Assembly (NCBI GenBank): GCA_009703055.1
Contig: WLGW01000002.1
Span: forward strand, 1 to 62,963
Length of the DNA stretch: 62,963 nt
From: Actinomycetota bacterium
GTDB lineage: Bacteria > Actinomycetota > Acidimicrobiia > Acidimicrobiales > Ilumatobacteraceae
Direction: 5' to 3'
A program made the position numbers and the translations under genes. The notes beneath the pieces are model-generated. The model ran no database searches and was not told where the DNA came from. It saw only the letters and a program-made list of their open reading frames with translations. Position 1 is the stretch's first letter. Every line of letters begins with the position of its first letter. Of this stretch, positions 10,431 through 19,583 are shown piece after piece.

Positions 10431-11390
10431 TTAACGCGTGATGCGCAGATCACACCATTGCAACAGTGCTTCACGCACCTCGGGCGTGTCTGACTTCCGC
10501 GTACGAGGCAAACGATGAATCGATCGGATAGCACGATCACACCAGAATTTTCCTGAGTCGTCGGCGGTACCGCGAGATGCCAACCAGCAAATGGTGTCTG
10601 CACCTTGTTCAGCACTACGCAACAACGGCTTGGTAAGAAGCCGAAAAGCCGGTAGCGACTCTTGCACTCCTGGCGTATCGGCCCAGCCGGGATGCATCGC
10701 TGCGAAAGAAACCTGAGGCTCACGAATCGCCCACATCTCGTTCAGGGTCACTTGAATACGTTTCGCAATGGCGTATTGGCGTGTGCCGTCGTAATACGCA
10801 GGAGTCATCTCCGGAGATTCATCGAGGGACACATTCGGCAACGACGCTGCATACATCCCACCCGACGACACAGTGATCACTCGGCCTGCAGAAGACTTCA
10901 ACAACGGAAGTAGATCTGTTGTCATCTGGTGCGGACCTAACACATGTGTAGCGATTGTTGTTTCGAATCCCTGCGCCGTGACACTGCGTTCTTTGAGTAG
11001 TGCTCCCGCATTATGGATGAGTACATGAAGTGACGACGTGAGACCAAGAATTTCTTGAGATGCAATGCGCACCGCATCAAGATCGCCCATATCAGCAATC
11101 ACAGTGCGGAACTTCTGAGTTTCTGAGTCTCGAACAAGTTCACTCTTCGTGCGTTCAAGTTTCTCGGCTGATCGACCAACAAGAACGAGGTCTGCGCCCA
11201 TCGCTGCAAGTTGATGTGCTGCTGCTCTACCCAGTCCCGATGTTGGACCTGTAATGACAATCGTTTTCCCTGTCAGAGCATTGTGATCAAGTGGCGCAAA
11301 CTGCCCAGCTCGCACGAGGTACCCGATGCGGGAGAATCCCGGAACAACCAAGGCGTCCAGCGCATCATCAAGAATCTTCGGCAATGCCAT
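10431..11390 (-). CDS. SDR-family oxidoreductase (retinol dehydrogenase-like)
   Basis: ITGPTSGLGRAAAHQLA nucleotide-binding motif, HNAGALL, YAIAKRIQ active-site-like YxxxK. Confidence 0.9.
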   Translation of the reverse strand: MALPKILDDALDALVVPGFSRIGYLVRAGQFAPLDHNALTGKTIVITGPTSGLGRAAAHQLAAMGADLVLVGRSAEKLERTKSELVRDSETQKFRTVIADMGDLDAVRIASQEILGLTSSLHVLIHNAGALLKERSVTAQGFETTIATHVLGPHQMTTDLLPLLKSSAGRVITVSSGGMYAASLPNVSLDESPEMTPAYYDGTRQYAIAKRIQVTLNEMWAIREPQVSFAAMHPGWADTPGVQESLPAFRLLTKPLLRSAEQGADTICWLASRGTADDSGKFWCDRAIRSIHRLPRTRKSDTPEVREALLQWCDLRITR

Positions 11391-11436
11391 ACCCGCACGG
11401 TACAGCCCCTACAGAAAACGTCTATACCCTGTGGCT

Positions 11437-11808
11437 ATGACTTCTAACGTCACCGAGTTCATTGGCGTCTACGACGCGGATTCAACGCTCATCGGTGAGG
11501 CGTCGTATTGGATTGGTGCCCGACTCGGACGCACCCATTGTTCACTCTGCGAACTCACTCATGGTCTCTTCACACAAAAGAGTGAATGGAAAGCATGCGC
11601 CAAAGAGCTTTCAGTTCCATTCCACACTTTTCACAGGAACGATGCGCCCACTGATGTTCTTACTGCAATCAATGGTGCATTCCCCGCAGTCCTTATTCGT
11701 ACAAACGACGGCTTATCCGTCATCTTGACGAAAAACGCTTTGGGCAGTTTCGACGGAAACACCACTGACTTTGCACAGTGGCTTTCCGACTACTTAATCA
11801 ATTATTGA
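11437..11808 (+). CDS. hypothetical protein
   Basis: Open frame from ATG; C-x2-C (HCSLCELTHG); no confident family. Confidence 0.65.
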   Translation: MTSNVTEFIGVYDADSTLIGEASYWIGARLGRTHCSLCELTHGLFTQKSEWKACAKELSVPFHTFHRNDAPTDVLTAINGAFPAVLIRTNDGLSVILTKNALGSFDGNTTDFAQWLSDYLINY

Positions 11809-12283
11809 GAGCGGCACGGGCTTCTTCGGGGTCCGGTGTGAAACCAGGAGTGTCTCGACAGAACTCCACCATGATTCCGTTGGGGTCGATGTAATAGATG
11901 GAGTGGCACCAGCCGTGATCAACATCCATCAGTGGCTCAACTCCACCAGCTGAAAGCGACGCCTTGGCCTGCTTCTGACGTTCTTCATCTGCCGCAAACG
12001 CAATGTGATTCACCCACACAGGTAGGCCGACTGATTCAGATACATCTGATTTCCAATCCGGCTTCTCGCCCACACCATGCATGTCAAAGAAAGCAATGCA
12101 TGTTCCGTCACCAAGATCAAAGAACAAGTGGCGGAAGAACGCCTCAGAATCAGGAACGGAAGTGACTTCCGTGTGCACTAATGGAAAGCCACACAAGTCT
12201 TCATAGAAATGCCGTGTCGCTTCAGGGTCTTTGCATGCATATGCAACGTGATGCACGCCGTTTCGTTTTGTTTGTCCGCTCAT
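11798..12283 (-). CDS. VOC/glyoxalase family protein
   Basis: GVHHVAYACKDPEATRHFYEDLCGFPLVHTE; IYYIDPNGIMVEFC. Confidence 0.9.
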   Translation of the reverse strand: MSGQTKRNGVHHVAYACKDPEATRHFYEDLCGFPLVHTEVTSVPDSEAFFRHLFFDLGDGTCIAFFDMHGVGEKPDWKSDVSESVGLPVWVNHIAFAADEERQKQAKASLSAGGVEPLMDVDHGWCHSIYYIDPNGIMVEFCRDTPGFTPDPEEARAALNN

Positions 12284-12903
12284 CGCACTCTCAATTTCAT
12301 TCCGGGTCCATCAGGACCATCTACTTCCACCATTGGTTCATCTTTATTGTCAAACTCAAGTTTTAACGCCCTCGTCATCACAGCATGCATGTCATACATC
12401 GCAGTGATGTACGTAAATTCAAGAATCTCTTCATCGCTGAGATGTTCCTTCAATGATGCAAACACACCGTCTGCAACTCGACCACCGTCATAGACGAGCG
12501 CATCGGTGTATGCCAACACGGCACGTTCAGCAGATGAAAAACACTCCGCTGTTTGCCAGTGTGGAATTGCTGCAATCTTTTCTTCACTCACACCGGCAGA
12601 ACGTGCTGACTTGATGTGCTGCGAATATACGAATTGACTCGAGCGAGCCCAACCAACACGTGTCTGACCCAACTCACGTAGTTGCTGATCAAGAATGCGA
12701 TCGCGGCTGCGGTAGAGAACAAACCCTCTCATGGCATGGTCAAAGATTTCTGGAACAAGGGCGAACGTTGTCCACCAATCCCCTGGCGTGCCCGTTGCTG
12801 TTCCTGGCTCAGCAACCGGGTCGCGATCACCAAAGAGAAGGTCGTAGGTCGGCAGCACACTCTCGTGTGCTTCAGACCGCGATACCTGACGTAGTCGTGA
12901 CAT
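12280..12903 (-). CDS. carboxymuconolactone decarboxylase family protein
   Basis: RELGQTRVGWARSSQFVYSQHIKSARSAGVSEEKI; start chosen at MSRLRQ. Confidence 0.85.
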   Translation of the reverse strand: MSRLRQVSRSEAHESVLPTYDLLFGDRDPVAEPGTATGTPGDWWTTFALVPEIFDHAMRGFVLYRSRDRILDQQLRELGQTRVGWARSSQFVYSQHIKSARSAGVSEEKIAAIPHWQTAECFSSAERAVLAYTDALVYDGGRVADGVFASLKEHLSDEEILEFTYITAMYDMHAVMTRALKLEFDNKDEPMVEVDGPDGPGMKLRVR

Positions 12904-12966
12904 ATGAACCCCCTGTGGGCATTCTGCCACTTCCGGGAAGAACAGATTTCACTGAGGGGCAACGCC

Positions 12967-14283
12967 CTATTTGACAACCTTCACGGTCAAGCGACGCTCG
13001 GACCAGACATTCTTCTGGGAGCGATACTTGATAGTGACAAGAACTGTACGACTGGTCTTAAAACTGTAACGCTTTGCCGAAAACTTCATCCCGTGCCGCG
13101 TATTGACTGTGATCTTCGCTGCGCCAAATTGCTTGGTTTGAAACACTCCTGCAGCCTTCAGCAATGTGTCAGTTGTCAGCTTCTTATTTTGTTTGACAAC
13201 AAGTGTTCTTTGAACAGAGATTGTTGGAATTGAAAAACCAATACCCGTAGTGGACACCAAGAGACCCTCGGCGCTAGGGATGTATTGCGTCACGGGTGTC
13301 GTTGACCCAGTCCAAGTTGTTCTCTTCACCGGAAGTGTTTGGGCGTTCGCTTCACCGGGCAGAAGACCAAAAGAATTATTCAAGTATTGAGAAGGCAAGA
13401 ACATTCGGAAAAATGCAAGATTCAATTCACTGGTGCCGTTAACAGGTGTCTTGTAATGAGGTCCCGCAATCTTGAGCTGTGCTGCGCCGGTGTATCGATC
13501 AGTTGATGTCAATCCAAAGACCGATGCATCAGTATCGACCCATCCACCACGACTCGCTTCGTCAAAGACATTCGTTAAGCAGGAATTGAGAGATGATTGA
13601 GCTCGACACACCTCATCTATTGATTCGGGTGGAACTACCGAACTTCGCATGGCTGGCAACAGCAACATTGACACTCGGTTCGTCACTTTTGAGTTACCCG
13701 TTTCTCCGATTGCACAGGTATCGATTTCAGTTACCCAGCCGACGCAGTAACCACTTGATGCAGAATGAACCTCCACCGAGTTCACGTTGATAGTCGCTAC
13801 ATCACGAAGGTTCGGAGCAGCAGGAATGAACGATTGAAGAGACCCATTCACAATGGCCGAGTTAATTGCTGAAGTTGGATGAGTGTTCAATTGTCGACGA
13901 AAGTTCACCACCACGTTGCTCAGCGTTGATTGTTGACCAACACCATTCCATGTTGGATAGAGAACCAGGTAGGGGTACTCACATTGAGAGACATCCGAAT
14001 CAACAAAACGACATGGTCCGGAATACAAACCGCCACCAATGCCGTAACTTGAGGCTTCACGCGTCGACACCGGCACTAACTCTTTGCCATCAATCGTGAT
14101 GGATTCGATGCAACCTTTCACCACTCCAGCGCTACAAAACCCAAGGCCTGTGTTGCTTGCAAGTGGCGTATTGAAGATGAACACACCGACAGGCGCAGCC
14201 GAAACAGGTTGAACATTGCTTACCACTGGAACAACTAGTAGCCCTGCGACAAGGGAGACAGCAACAGCCAACAAACGCTTCAT
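12967..14283 (-). CDS. secreted hypothetical protein
   Basis: Signal peptide MKRLLAVAVSLVAGLLVVPVVSNVQPVSAAP; no recognised domain. Confidence 0.8.
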   Translation of the reverse strand: MKRLLAVAVSLVAGLLVVPVVSNVQPVSAAPVGVFIFNTPLASNTGLGFCSAGVVKGCIESITIDGKELVPVSTREASSYGIGGGLYSGPCRFVDSDVSQCEYPYLVLYPTWNGVGQQSTLSNVVVNFRRQLNTHPTSAINSAIVNGSLQSFIPAAPNLRDVATINVNSVEVHSASSGYCVGWVTEIDTCAIGETGNSKVTNRVSMLLLPAMRSSVVPPESIDEVCRAQSSLNSCLTNVFDEASRGGWVDTDASVFGLTSTDRYTGAAQLKIAGPHYKTPVNGTSELNLAFFRMFLPSQYLNNSFGLLPGEANAQTLPVKRTTWTGSTTPVTQYIPSAEGLLVSTTGIGFSIPTISVQRTLVVKQNKKLTTDTLLKAAGVFQTKQFGAAKITVNTRHGMKFSAKRYSFKTSRTVLVTIKYRSQKNVWSERRLTVKVVK

Positions 14284-14373
14284 AGTTTCACTGTAACCAT
14301 GTCGCGCTAAGCCCTTTTGACCGCATCAGTTGCGCTCCGAAACGAAGGTCTTCCTATGGCGTATGTGCTGCCG

Positions 14374-17300
14374 CTAGTCGACCTTTGGCCGCCGCATGTT
14401 TGTTGTAAAGAATCCTGCAATCATGAGCGCGAGAGCCATCAACAAAAGCTGCTCTGACCCGTAGCCCGTTGCCGGAAGAACTGGCGTAGTCGGTCGCTTC
14501 TTCACTACAACAGTTTTTAGGGGAACCGTTGGGCTGGGAGCTGGAAGTGCACTCACCACCACCGGAGCAGGTGAAGGAGTTGGAGCCGGCGACGGAGCTG
14601 GATTCTGAGTCCACTGTGCGTGCACCACGACATTGCCATCAGATGGAGAGAACGACGAACCGTACTTTGTTCCACCTGTTTGAGCTGAGAACCAACCGTT
14701 GAACGTGTACCCAGCACGAGTCGGTGCAGTGGGAAGGGTGACGGTGCCGCCAGAAACAAAAGTCGAATCAGAGACTGTCGTGCCACCATGTTCCTCGTAC
14801 GTCACAGAGAACGGAGAAGAAGATGGAGCCGGAGCTGGGTTCTGCGTCCACTGTGCATGCACCACCAAATTTCCATCAGACGGAGAGAACGTCGAACTAA
14901 ATCTTGTTCCACCCGTCTGAGCAGTGAACCAACCACTAAATGTGTAACCCGCGCGCGTCGGATCAGCAGGAAGAGTCACCGTGCCACCAGAAACAAAAAC
15001 GTCATCAACAACTGTTGTTCCGCCGTGCTCCTCATAAGTGACCGTGAACGGAATCTGCGTCCACTGTGCATGTACCTCTACATTGCCATCCGGTGGAGAG
15101 AATGACGACCCAAACATTGTTCCGTCCGATGGCTCAGTGAACCAACCGTCGAATGTGTACCCAGCGCGAGTCGGTGCAGTAGGAAGCGTCACCGTGCCAC
15201 CAGACAGAAAGGTTGCATCAGGAACCGTTGTGCCGCCGTACTCCTGATACGTCACCGTAAACAACGTGTTTGCCGAAATCTGAGTCCACTGTGCGTGCAC
15301 CACCAGATTGCCATCCGGCGGTGAGGAAGTTGAGCCGTACTTAGTTCCACCTGATTGCGCGGTGAACCAACCATCGAACGTATAACCAGCACGAGTCGGC
15401 CTCGGAGGAAGTGTGATCGTGCCACCAGAAACGAATGTCGAGTCAGAGACGGTTGTGCCGCCGTACTCCTCATACGTCACCGTGAATGGATTTTGGGTCC
15501 ATTGTGCGTGCACCACAAGATTGCCATCCGGCGGCGAGAACGTCGGGTTGTACATTGTCCCGCCAGTTTGAGCAGTGAACCAGCCATCGAATGTGTAACC
15601 AGCACGCGTCGGATTAGCAGGAAGGGTCACTGTGCCGCCAGAAACGAATGTCGTATCAGGAACCGCCGTACCCCCGTACTCCTGATACGTCACGTTGTGC
15701 AGAACCGGCGACCATTGGGCAAAGAACTCGAGGTCTCCCGTGTGGGGTCCATACGTAGAACCCACTGGAGAACCACCGGTTGGTGTTGTAAACCAACCAT
15801 TGAATGTAAAACCTGCTCGCGTCGGAGCAGGAGGAAGAGTGATCGTTGCATTCGATCCGATAATCCAGCCAGCTACTGCTGTGCCACCTTGCGTATTGAA
15901 AGACACTTCATAGGGAGTCCACTGCGCATAGATCACTTGATCTTTTGCAGTAGGAACATAGGTTGCTCCGTATCTTGTTCCTCCGGTAGGCGCGGTGTAC
16001 CAACCTTCAAATACATATCCCGCTCTCGTCGGAGCAGGGGGAAGTGTGATGGTGTCACAAGTCGTCGGACAGTTGAATGTGGTATCACTCACCGCTGTTC
16101 CGCCACGTTCTTCATACGTCACTGTGTAGGGCAACCACTGCGCATAGATCGTTACATTGCCATCTGGTGGTGTTGCCGTTGAACCATATTGAGTTCCACC
16201 ATCAGGCGCTGTGAACCAACCCTGGAAGGTGAAACCTGCTCGAGTGGGAGCAGGAGGCAGAGTGACTGTGCCACCAGAGATAAACGTCGTATCGGTAACA
16301 GTCGTGCCACCGCGCTCTTCGTAGGTCACGTTGTAAAGAAGCGCCCATCGCGCGATCAATTCAACATTGCAACCTGATGGTGTATGCGGTGAAGTCAATG
16401 GACTTCCGCCAGTAGCCGCAGTGAACCAGCCGACGAACGAATACCCAGCACGTGTTGGTGCTGCAGGCAGCGTTATGGAATCACCTTGTGAGTAGTCAGT
16501 ATTAGCAACTGCGCTACCACCAGCCTCGTCGTAGGTGACGGTACACACGGGACCACCACTAATTGTGACCGTGTACGGTTGTGTTGCGGTGCGGCCGACT
16601 TCTCCCACTACGCGGCTATCGGTTGTCTCGACCGTGAAGTTATATGTACCAGCGGTTGTCGGTGTTCCCGTTATCTGACCCGTGAGTGGGTTCAGGCTCA
16701 GACCCGACGGAAGTGTTCCGCTTGTGACAGCAAATGTGTATGGAGCGATGCCGTTAACTGCAACCGAAGCAGAGTACGCAGTCCCGATTCCTCCATTAGG
16801 AAGAGTTTGTGTTGTGATCACAACTGGCGGAAAGACCGCCTGTGAATCAACACGAAGATTCCACACCTCGTGCCTATTAGTAATGCCACCGGTCGTAGCA
16901 GAAAAGCCGAACCTCACTGTTGGCTCGTTCATTAGTGCCGCTGGTGAGTTCACTGCAAGGTCGGGTGCTCCTGCCGTCGAACACGTGGTGTTTGCTGCAC
17001 AGATCCATATCTTCACTTGGGGAGTTGCAACAGTAGAAGGGTCGATAATGATGCGAATGGCCTTAGCTCGAAGCGTTCGAGCGGTGGTGGAGTGACTAGC
17101 ACCGCTCGCCCAGTTTGTTTTCGTATTCTTCAGTGAACCAAGAATGCAATAACCGGCCTTCAGACTTCCTGGGCCTCGTACCACGAGAGCATTGGCACCA
17201 GGGCGTGGTGACAACGTAGGACAACCAGTTCCATCAAACTGTGTGTTGCCATGGTTGCCGAACATATCAAGACCAATACCAAGCAAACCGTTTCTCAGAC

Positions 17301-17778
17301 CATCGAGGTTCGGAGTTTGGTTGCGGTCGGCGCTGTAGCCGAGTGTTCCTCCTGCAGGAAGAACAGAGGACGTTTCAGTTCCCTTTTGCAGAAAGAAGTT
17401 CATGCCGTCCGCACCTGTTCCTCCCCACATCGAAAATGTGAACGACACATCAAGTCCTGAACTAATTGGGATAGGCCGGTTATAAATCAAGCCGCCAGAT
17501 CGTTGAGTTCCAGCTGGGGTTAAACGAAGCGCAAATCGAGGAGTTTGGGTTGGCTCATCCCAAATCTGTGCTGTGTAATTGGCGCCCGTGGCAAGACTCC
17601 AGGCTGTTCCAGGCGTCCATCCTTGAGCGAAAGGCTCATAGAAGATCTGAGTGTTGGCAGAGACAGGAGACTTCTCAGTCGAGAGCAACGTGAACATCAA
17701 CGTCAGTACGACAAGTAAACGCCTTGACACTTGACCGACCGACAACGAACCTGGCTTCACTCCAACTGACATGGTCAA
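14374..17778 (-). CDS. large surface protein: lectin-like N-terminus, Ig-like (He_PIG) module, InlB/Listeria-Bacteroides repeats, LPATG sorting signal
   Basis: L-type-lectin-like region (IFYEPF...LGIGLDMFGNHGN), PxGLSLNPLTGQITGTPTTAGTYNFTV, nine VTYEE.GGT..TLP..PTRAGYTFDGWFTA..GG repeats, C-terminal LPATGYGSEQLLLMALALMIAGFF..RR. Confidence 0.92.
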   Translation of the reverse strand: MTMSVGVKPGSLSVGQVSRRLLVVLTLMFTLLSTEKSPVSANTQIFYEPFAQGWTPGTAWSLATGANYTAQIWDEPTQTPRFALRLTPAGTQRSGGLIYNRPIPISSGLDVSFTFSMWGGTGADGMNFFLQKGTETSSVLPAGGTLGYSADRNQTPNLDGLRNGLLGIGLDMFGNHGNTQFDGTGCPTLSPRPGANALVVRGPGSLKAGYCILGSLKNTKTNWASGASHSTTARTLRAKAIRIIIDPSTVATPQVKIWICAANTTCSTAGAPDLAVNSPAALMNEPTVRFGFSATTGGITNRHEVWNLRVDSQAVFPPVVITTQTLPNGGIGTAYSASVAVNGIAPYTFAVTSGTLPSGLSLNPLTGQITGTPTTAGTYNFTVETTDSRVVGEVGRTATQPYTVTISGGPVCTVTYDEAGGSAVANTDYSQGDSITLPAAPTRAGYSFVGWFTAATGGSPLTSPHTPSGCNVELIARWALLYNVTYEERGGTTVTDTTFISGGTVTLPPAPTRAGFTFQGWFTAPDGGTQYGSTATPPDGNVTIYAQWLPYTVTYEERGGTAVSDTTFNCPTTCDTITLPPAPTRAGYVFEGWYTAPTGGTRYGATYVPTAKDQVIYAQWTPYEVSFNTQGGTAVAGWIIGSNATITLPPAPTRAGFTFNGWFTTPTGGSPVGSTYGPHTGDLEFFAQWSPVLHNVTYQEYGGTAVPDTTFVSGGTVTLPANPTRAGYTFDGWFTAQTGGTMYNPTFSPPDGNLVVHAQWTQNPFTVTYEEYGGTTVSDSTFVSGGTITLPPRPTRAGYTFDGWFTAQSGGTKYGSTSSPPDGNLVVHAQWTQISANTLFTVTYQEYGGTTVPDATFLSGGTVTLPTAPTRAGYTFDGWFTEPSDGTMFGSSFSPPDGNVEVHAQWTQIPFTVTYEEHGGTTVVDDVFVSGGTVTLPADPTRAGYTFSGWFTAQTGGTRFSSTFSPSDGNLVVHAQWTQNPAPAPSSSPFSVTYEEHGGTTVSDSTFVSGGTVTLPTAPTRAGYTFNGWFSAQTGGTKYGSSFSPSDGNVVVHAQWTQNPAPSPAPTPSPAPVVVSALPAPSPTVPLKTVVVKKRPTTPVLPATGYGSEQLLLMALALMIAGFFTTNMRRPKVD
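14604..16549 (-). repeat. nine tandem ~216-bp InlB-type repeats inside the surface protein gene
   Basis: Nine aligned ~72-aa units counted in the translation, each ending in (A)QW. Confidence 0.9.
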
Positions 17779-17973
17779 TCCTTTTCACAATGGCAAGTAG
17801 ACGAGACTCCCGATCTGGGGGATCTGGCCTTTTCAGCAATACCTACTAATAATAGACAACTCTGATTATTTGAAAGTAATTCCCTTTAAGAAAAATAGGG
17901 GTCCAGGCCGGAAATGTCATGTCCCCCTCTACATATCCCAAGATTTCACGCCGCTCGCCTCGGCGTCTATCGG

Positions 17974-18861
17974 TTACACAGCGGCCTGGAGAGTCAACCG
18001 ATGCAGGTCCACTAGCTCAGCTCGGGACAGTTTGCGACCGGAGTATCCACCAGCAAGCACGAACGAGACGGGAATCTCGTGGTCTTTTGCCCAGCCAAAG
18101 ACCGTCTCTTCACGTTGTGCAAGAACGCTTGTCGTAATTCCCTCTGCGCCACCCGTGGTGCAGTCCTCGTGTGGGTCCATCCCTGCGTTGTAGATCACAA
18201 GGTCGACGGAGCTTGGATCAACGACCGACTGCAACATCTGATTGATGTCGTCTAGGTACGACTCACCAGAGGATCGAATGATTCGTGCATTGTCAGTGTC
18301 CTCATAATTGTCAAAGTGATTGACCGAGACATCAATCTGTTCAATCCCCTTCACACCTTCAATGAGACTTGCTGTCCCACCACCGCCATGCGCATCGAGA
18401 TCGACAATCAGAACACGCACTGCACCTTGAATCAACGCATCACGTGCTGCAATTGCTAAACCGTTGAGAGTGCAAAAGCCGGAACCATGCCCTTCACGTG
18501 CATGATGCAATCCACTCGATAATGACCCCGAGTTCACACCGTGCATCAACGAATAGCGCGCTGACTCCACGCAGCCACCAACCATTGAAAAGACCGAACG
18601 ACGCAAGTCAGTTGACCACTCTCCAATGCCGTTCGCGTCGGCCAGTGAATCAGGACGACCAGTGATTAATGCGTTCACATACCGACGTGTGTGCACACGC
18701 GTCACTACAGCCACTTCAGCTGGTGTTGGTTCAATGAGTACGACACCTTCAATAGGATGATCGTGCAATGACGCCGCGATCTCGCCAGCTTTTTCACGAG
18801 TATCTACTCCGTACCCATCACAGAGATAGTCCTGCGAATAATAAACATTGATGTTCTTCAT
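17974..18861 (-). CDS. histone-deacetylase/AcuC-superfamily (arginase-deacetylase fold) protein
   Basis: SSGLHHAREGHGSGFCTLNGLAIAA, VLIVDLDAHGGGGTASL, YNAGMDPHEDC, LAGGYS; start at ATG 18861 with upstream purine-rich stretch. Confidence 0.85.
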   Translation of the reverse strand: MKNINVYYSQDYLCDGYGVDTREKAGEIAASLHDHPIEGVVLIEPTPAEVAVVTRVHTRRYVNALITGRPDSLADANGIGEWSTDLRRSVFSMVGGCVESARYSLMHGVNSGSLSSGLHHAREGHGSGFCTLNGLAIAARDALIQGAVRVLIVDLDAHGGGGTASLIEGVKGIEQIDVSVNHFDNYEDTDNARIIRSSGESYLDDINQMLQSVVDPSSVDLVIYNAGMDPHEDCTTGGAEGITTSVLAQREETVFGWAKDHEIPVSFVLAGGYSGRKLSRAELVDLHRLTLQAAV

Positions 18862-18876
18862 AATCTTTTCTTTCAC

Positions 18877-19509
18877 TTAGATACGTGCGATTCGATTGCC
18901 AATGCTGCGAATGACATATGCGAGATCGAGATAGTTGCGGTCCAGCCATTGCTCAACGTCATCCACCATCACTGCAATTTCTTCAACAGACTTCTCTTGA
19001 GCTGTTGCATGCCAGCGCACTGCGTCTGGTGCATAGATGATCCCGGCGATGGGCCGTGCATTTCTGATCGCGCGGAGAGCGTCGAGATGATTCCAACCCA
19101 AGACCAGCATCACTGCGTACAACGCAGATGGTCCTCGATTCACACCCATGTGACAGTGCACCAAAACTTTGCGCTCTGGATCAGCAAGCACCTCTGCGCA
19201 TTTCTCCGTCAGAGAAACAAACCATGCATCGCTGCGCTTTCCGCCATTGTCGTCAACACCAAACCAATGACTGCAAATTCTTGAATTCGCGTGAATGAAA
19301 TCGGTGTCATCACATTCACCACGCATGTCAAACACATCCGTGATACCAGCTGCTTCCCAGAGCGCCAATTGCTCATGTGCAGCATCACGACTCATGGGAA
19401 GGTCGCCACTAACTGCCAACTGCTCCGAGACCCAACACAATTCACGCCATACCTCGTGGGGTGCAGTTGGCCGTGCTGGCCGCGTAATTGAAGAGAGTGA
19501 AGTACTCAT
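18877..19509 (-). CDS. dual-specificity-phosphatase-like protein
   Basis: CX5R loop VLVHCHMGVNRGPSALYAVMLVLGW and downstream AIRNARP. Confidence 0.85.
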   Translation of the reverse strand: MSTSLSSITRPARPTAPHEVWRELCWVSEQLAVSGDLPMSRDAAHEQLALWEAAGITDVFDMRGECDDTDFIHANSRICSHWFGVDDNGGKRSDAWFVSLTEKCAEVLADPERKVLVHCHMGVNRGPSALYAVMLVLGWNHLDALRAIRNARPIAGIIYAPDAVRWHATAQEKSVEEIAVMVDDVEQWLDRNYLDLAYVIRSIGNRIARI

Positions 19510-19583
19510 GATTCGCCTTTCGGTACTTGCCCCTGACCCAATGTCAACGGCTATACGTACTCAGCGATTCAGAAACAGAACCT

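Noticed and set aside
15355-16182. 275-aa + strand ORF
   Set aside because: Antisense to the InlB-repeat gene; a periodic open frame created by the repeats, with no family motifs.
14604-16549. Possible CRISPR-like periodic array
   Set aside because: The ~216-bp period is coding and translates into InlB-type protein repeats; there are no short identical repeats with unique spacers.
17779-17973. Possible riboswitch upstream of the surface protein (considered c-di-GMP class)
   Set aside because: The expected conserved core and tetraloop-receptor motifs could not be identified; only a short direct repeat is visible.
17974-18861. Calling this a true histone deacetylase
   Set aside because: The fold includes bacterial acetoin-utilisation and polyamine/small-molecule deacetylases; the substrate cannot be inferred.
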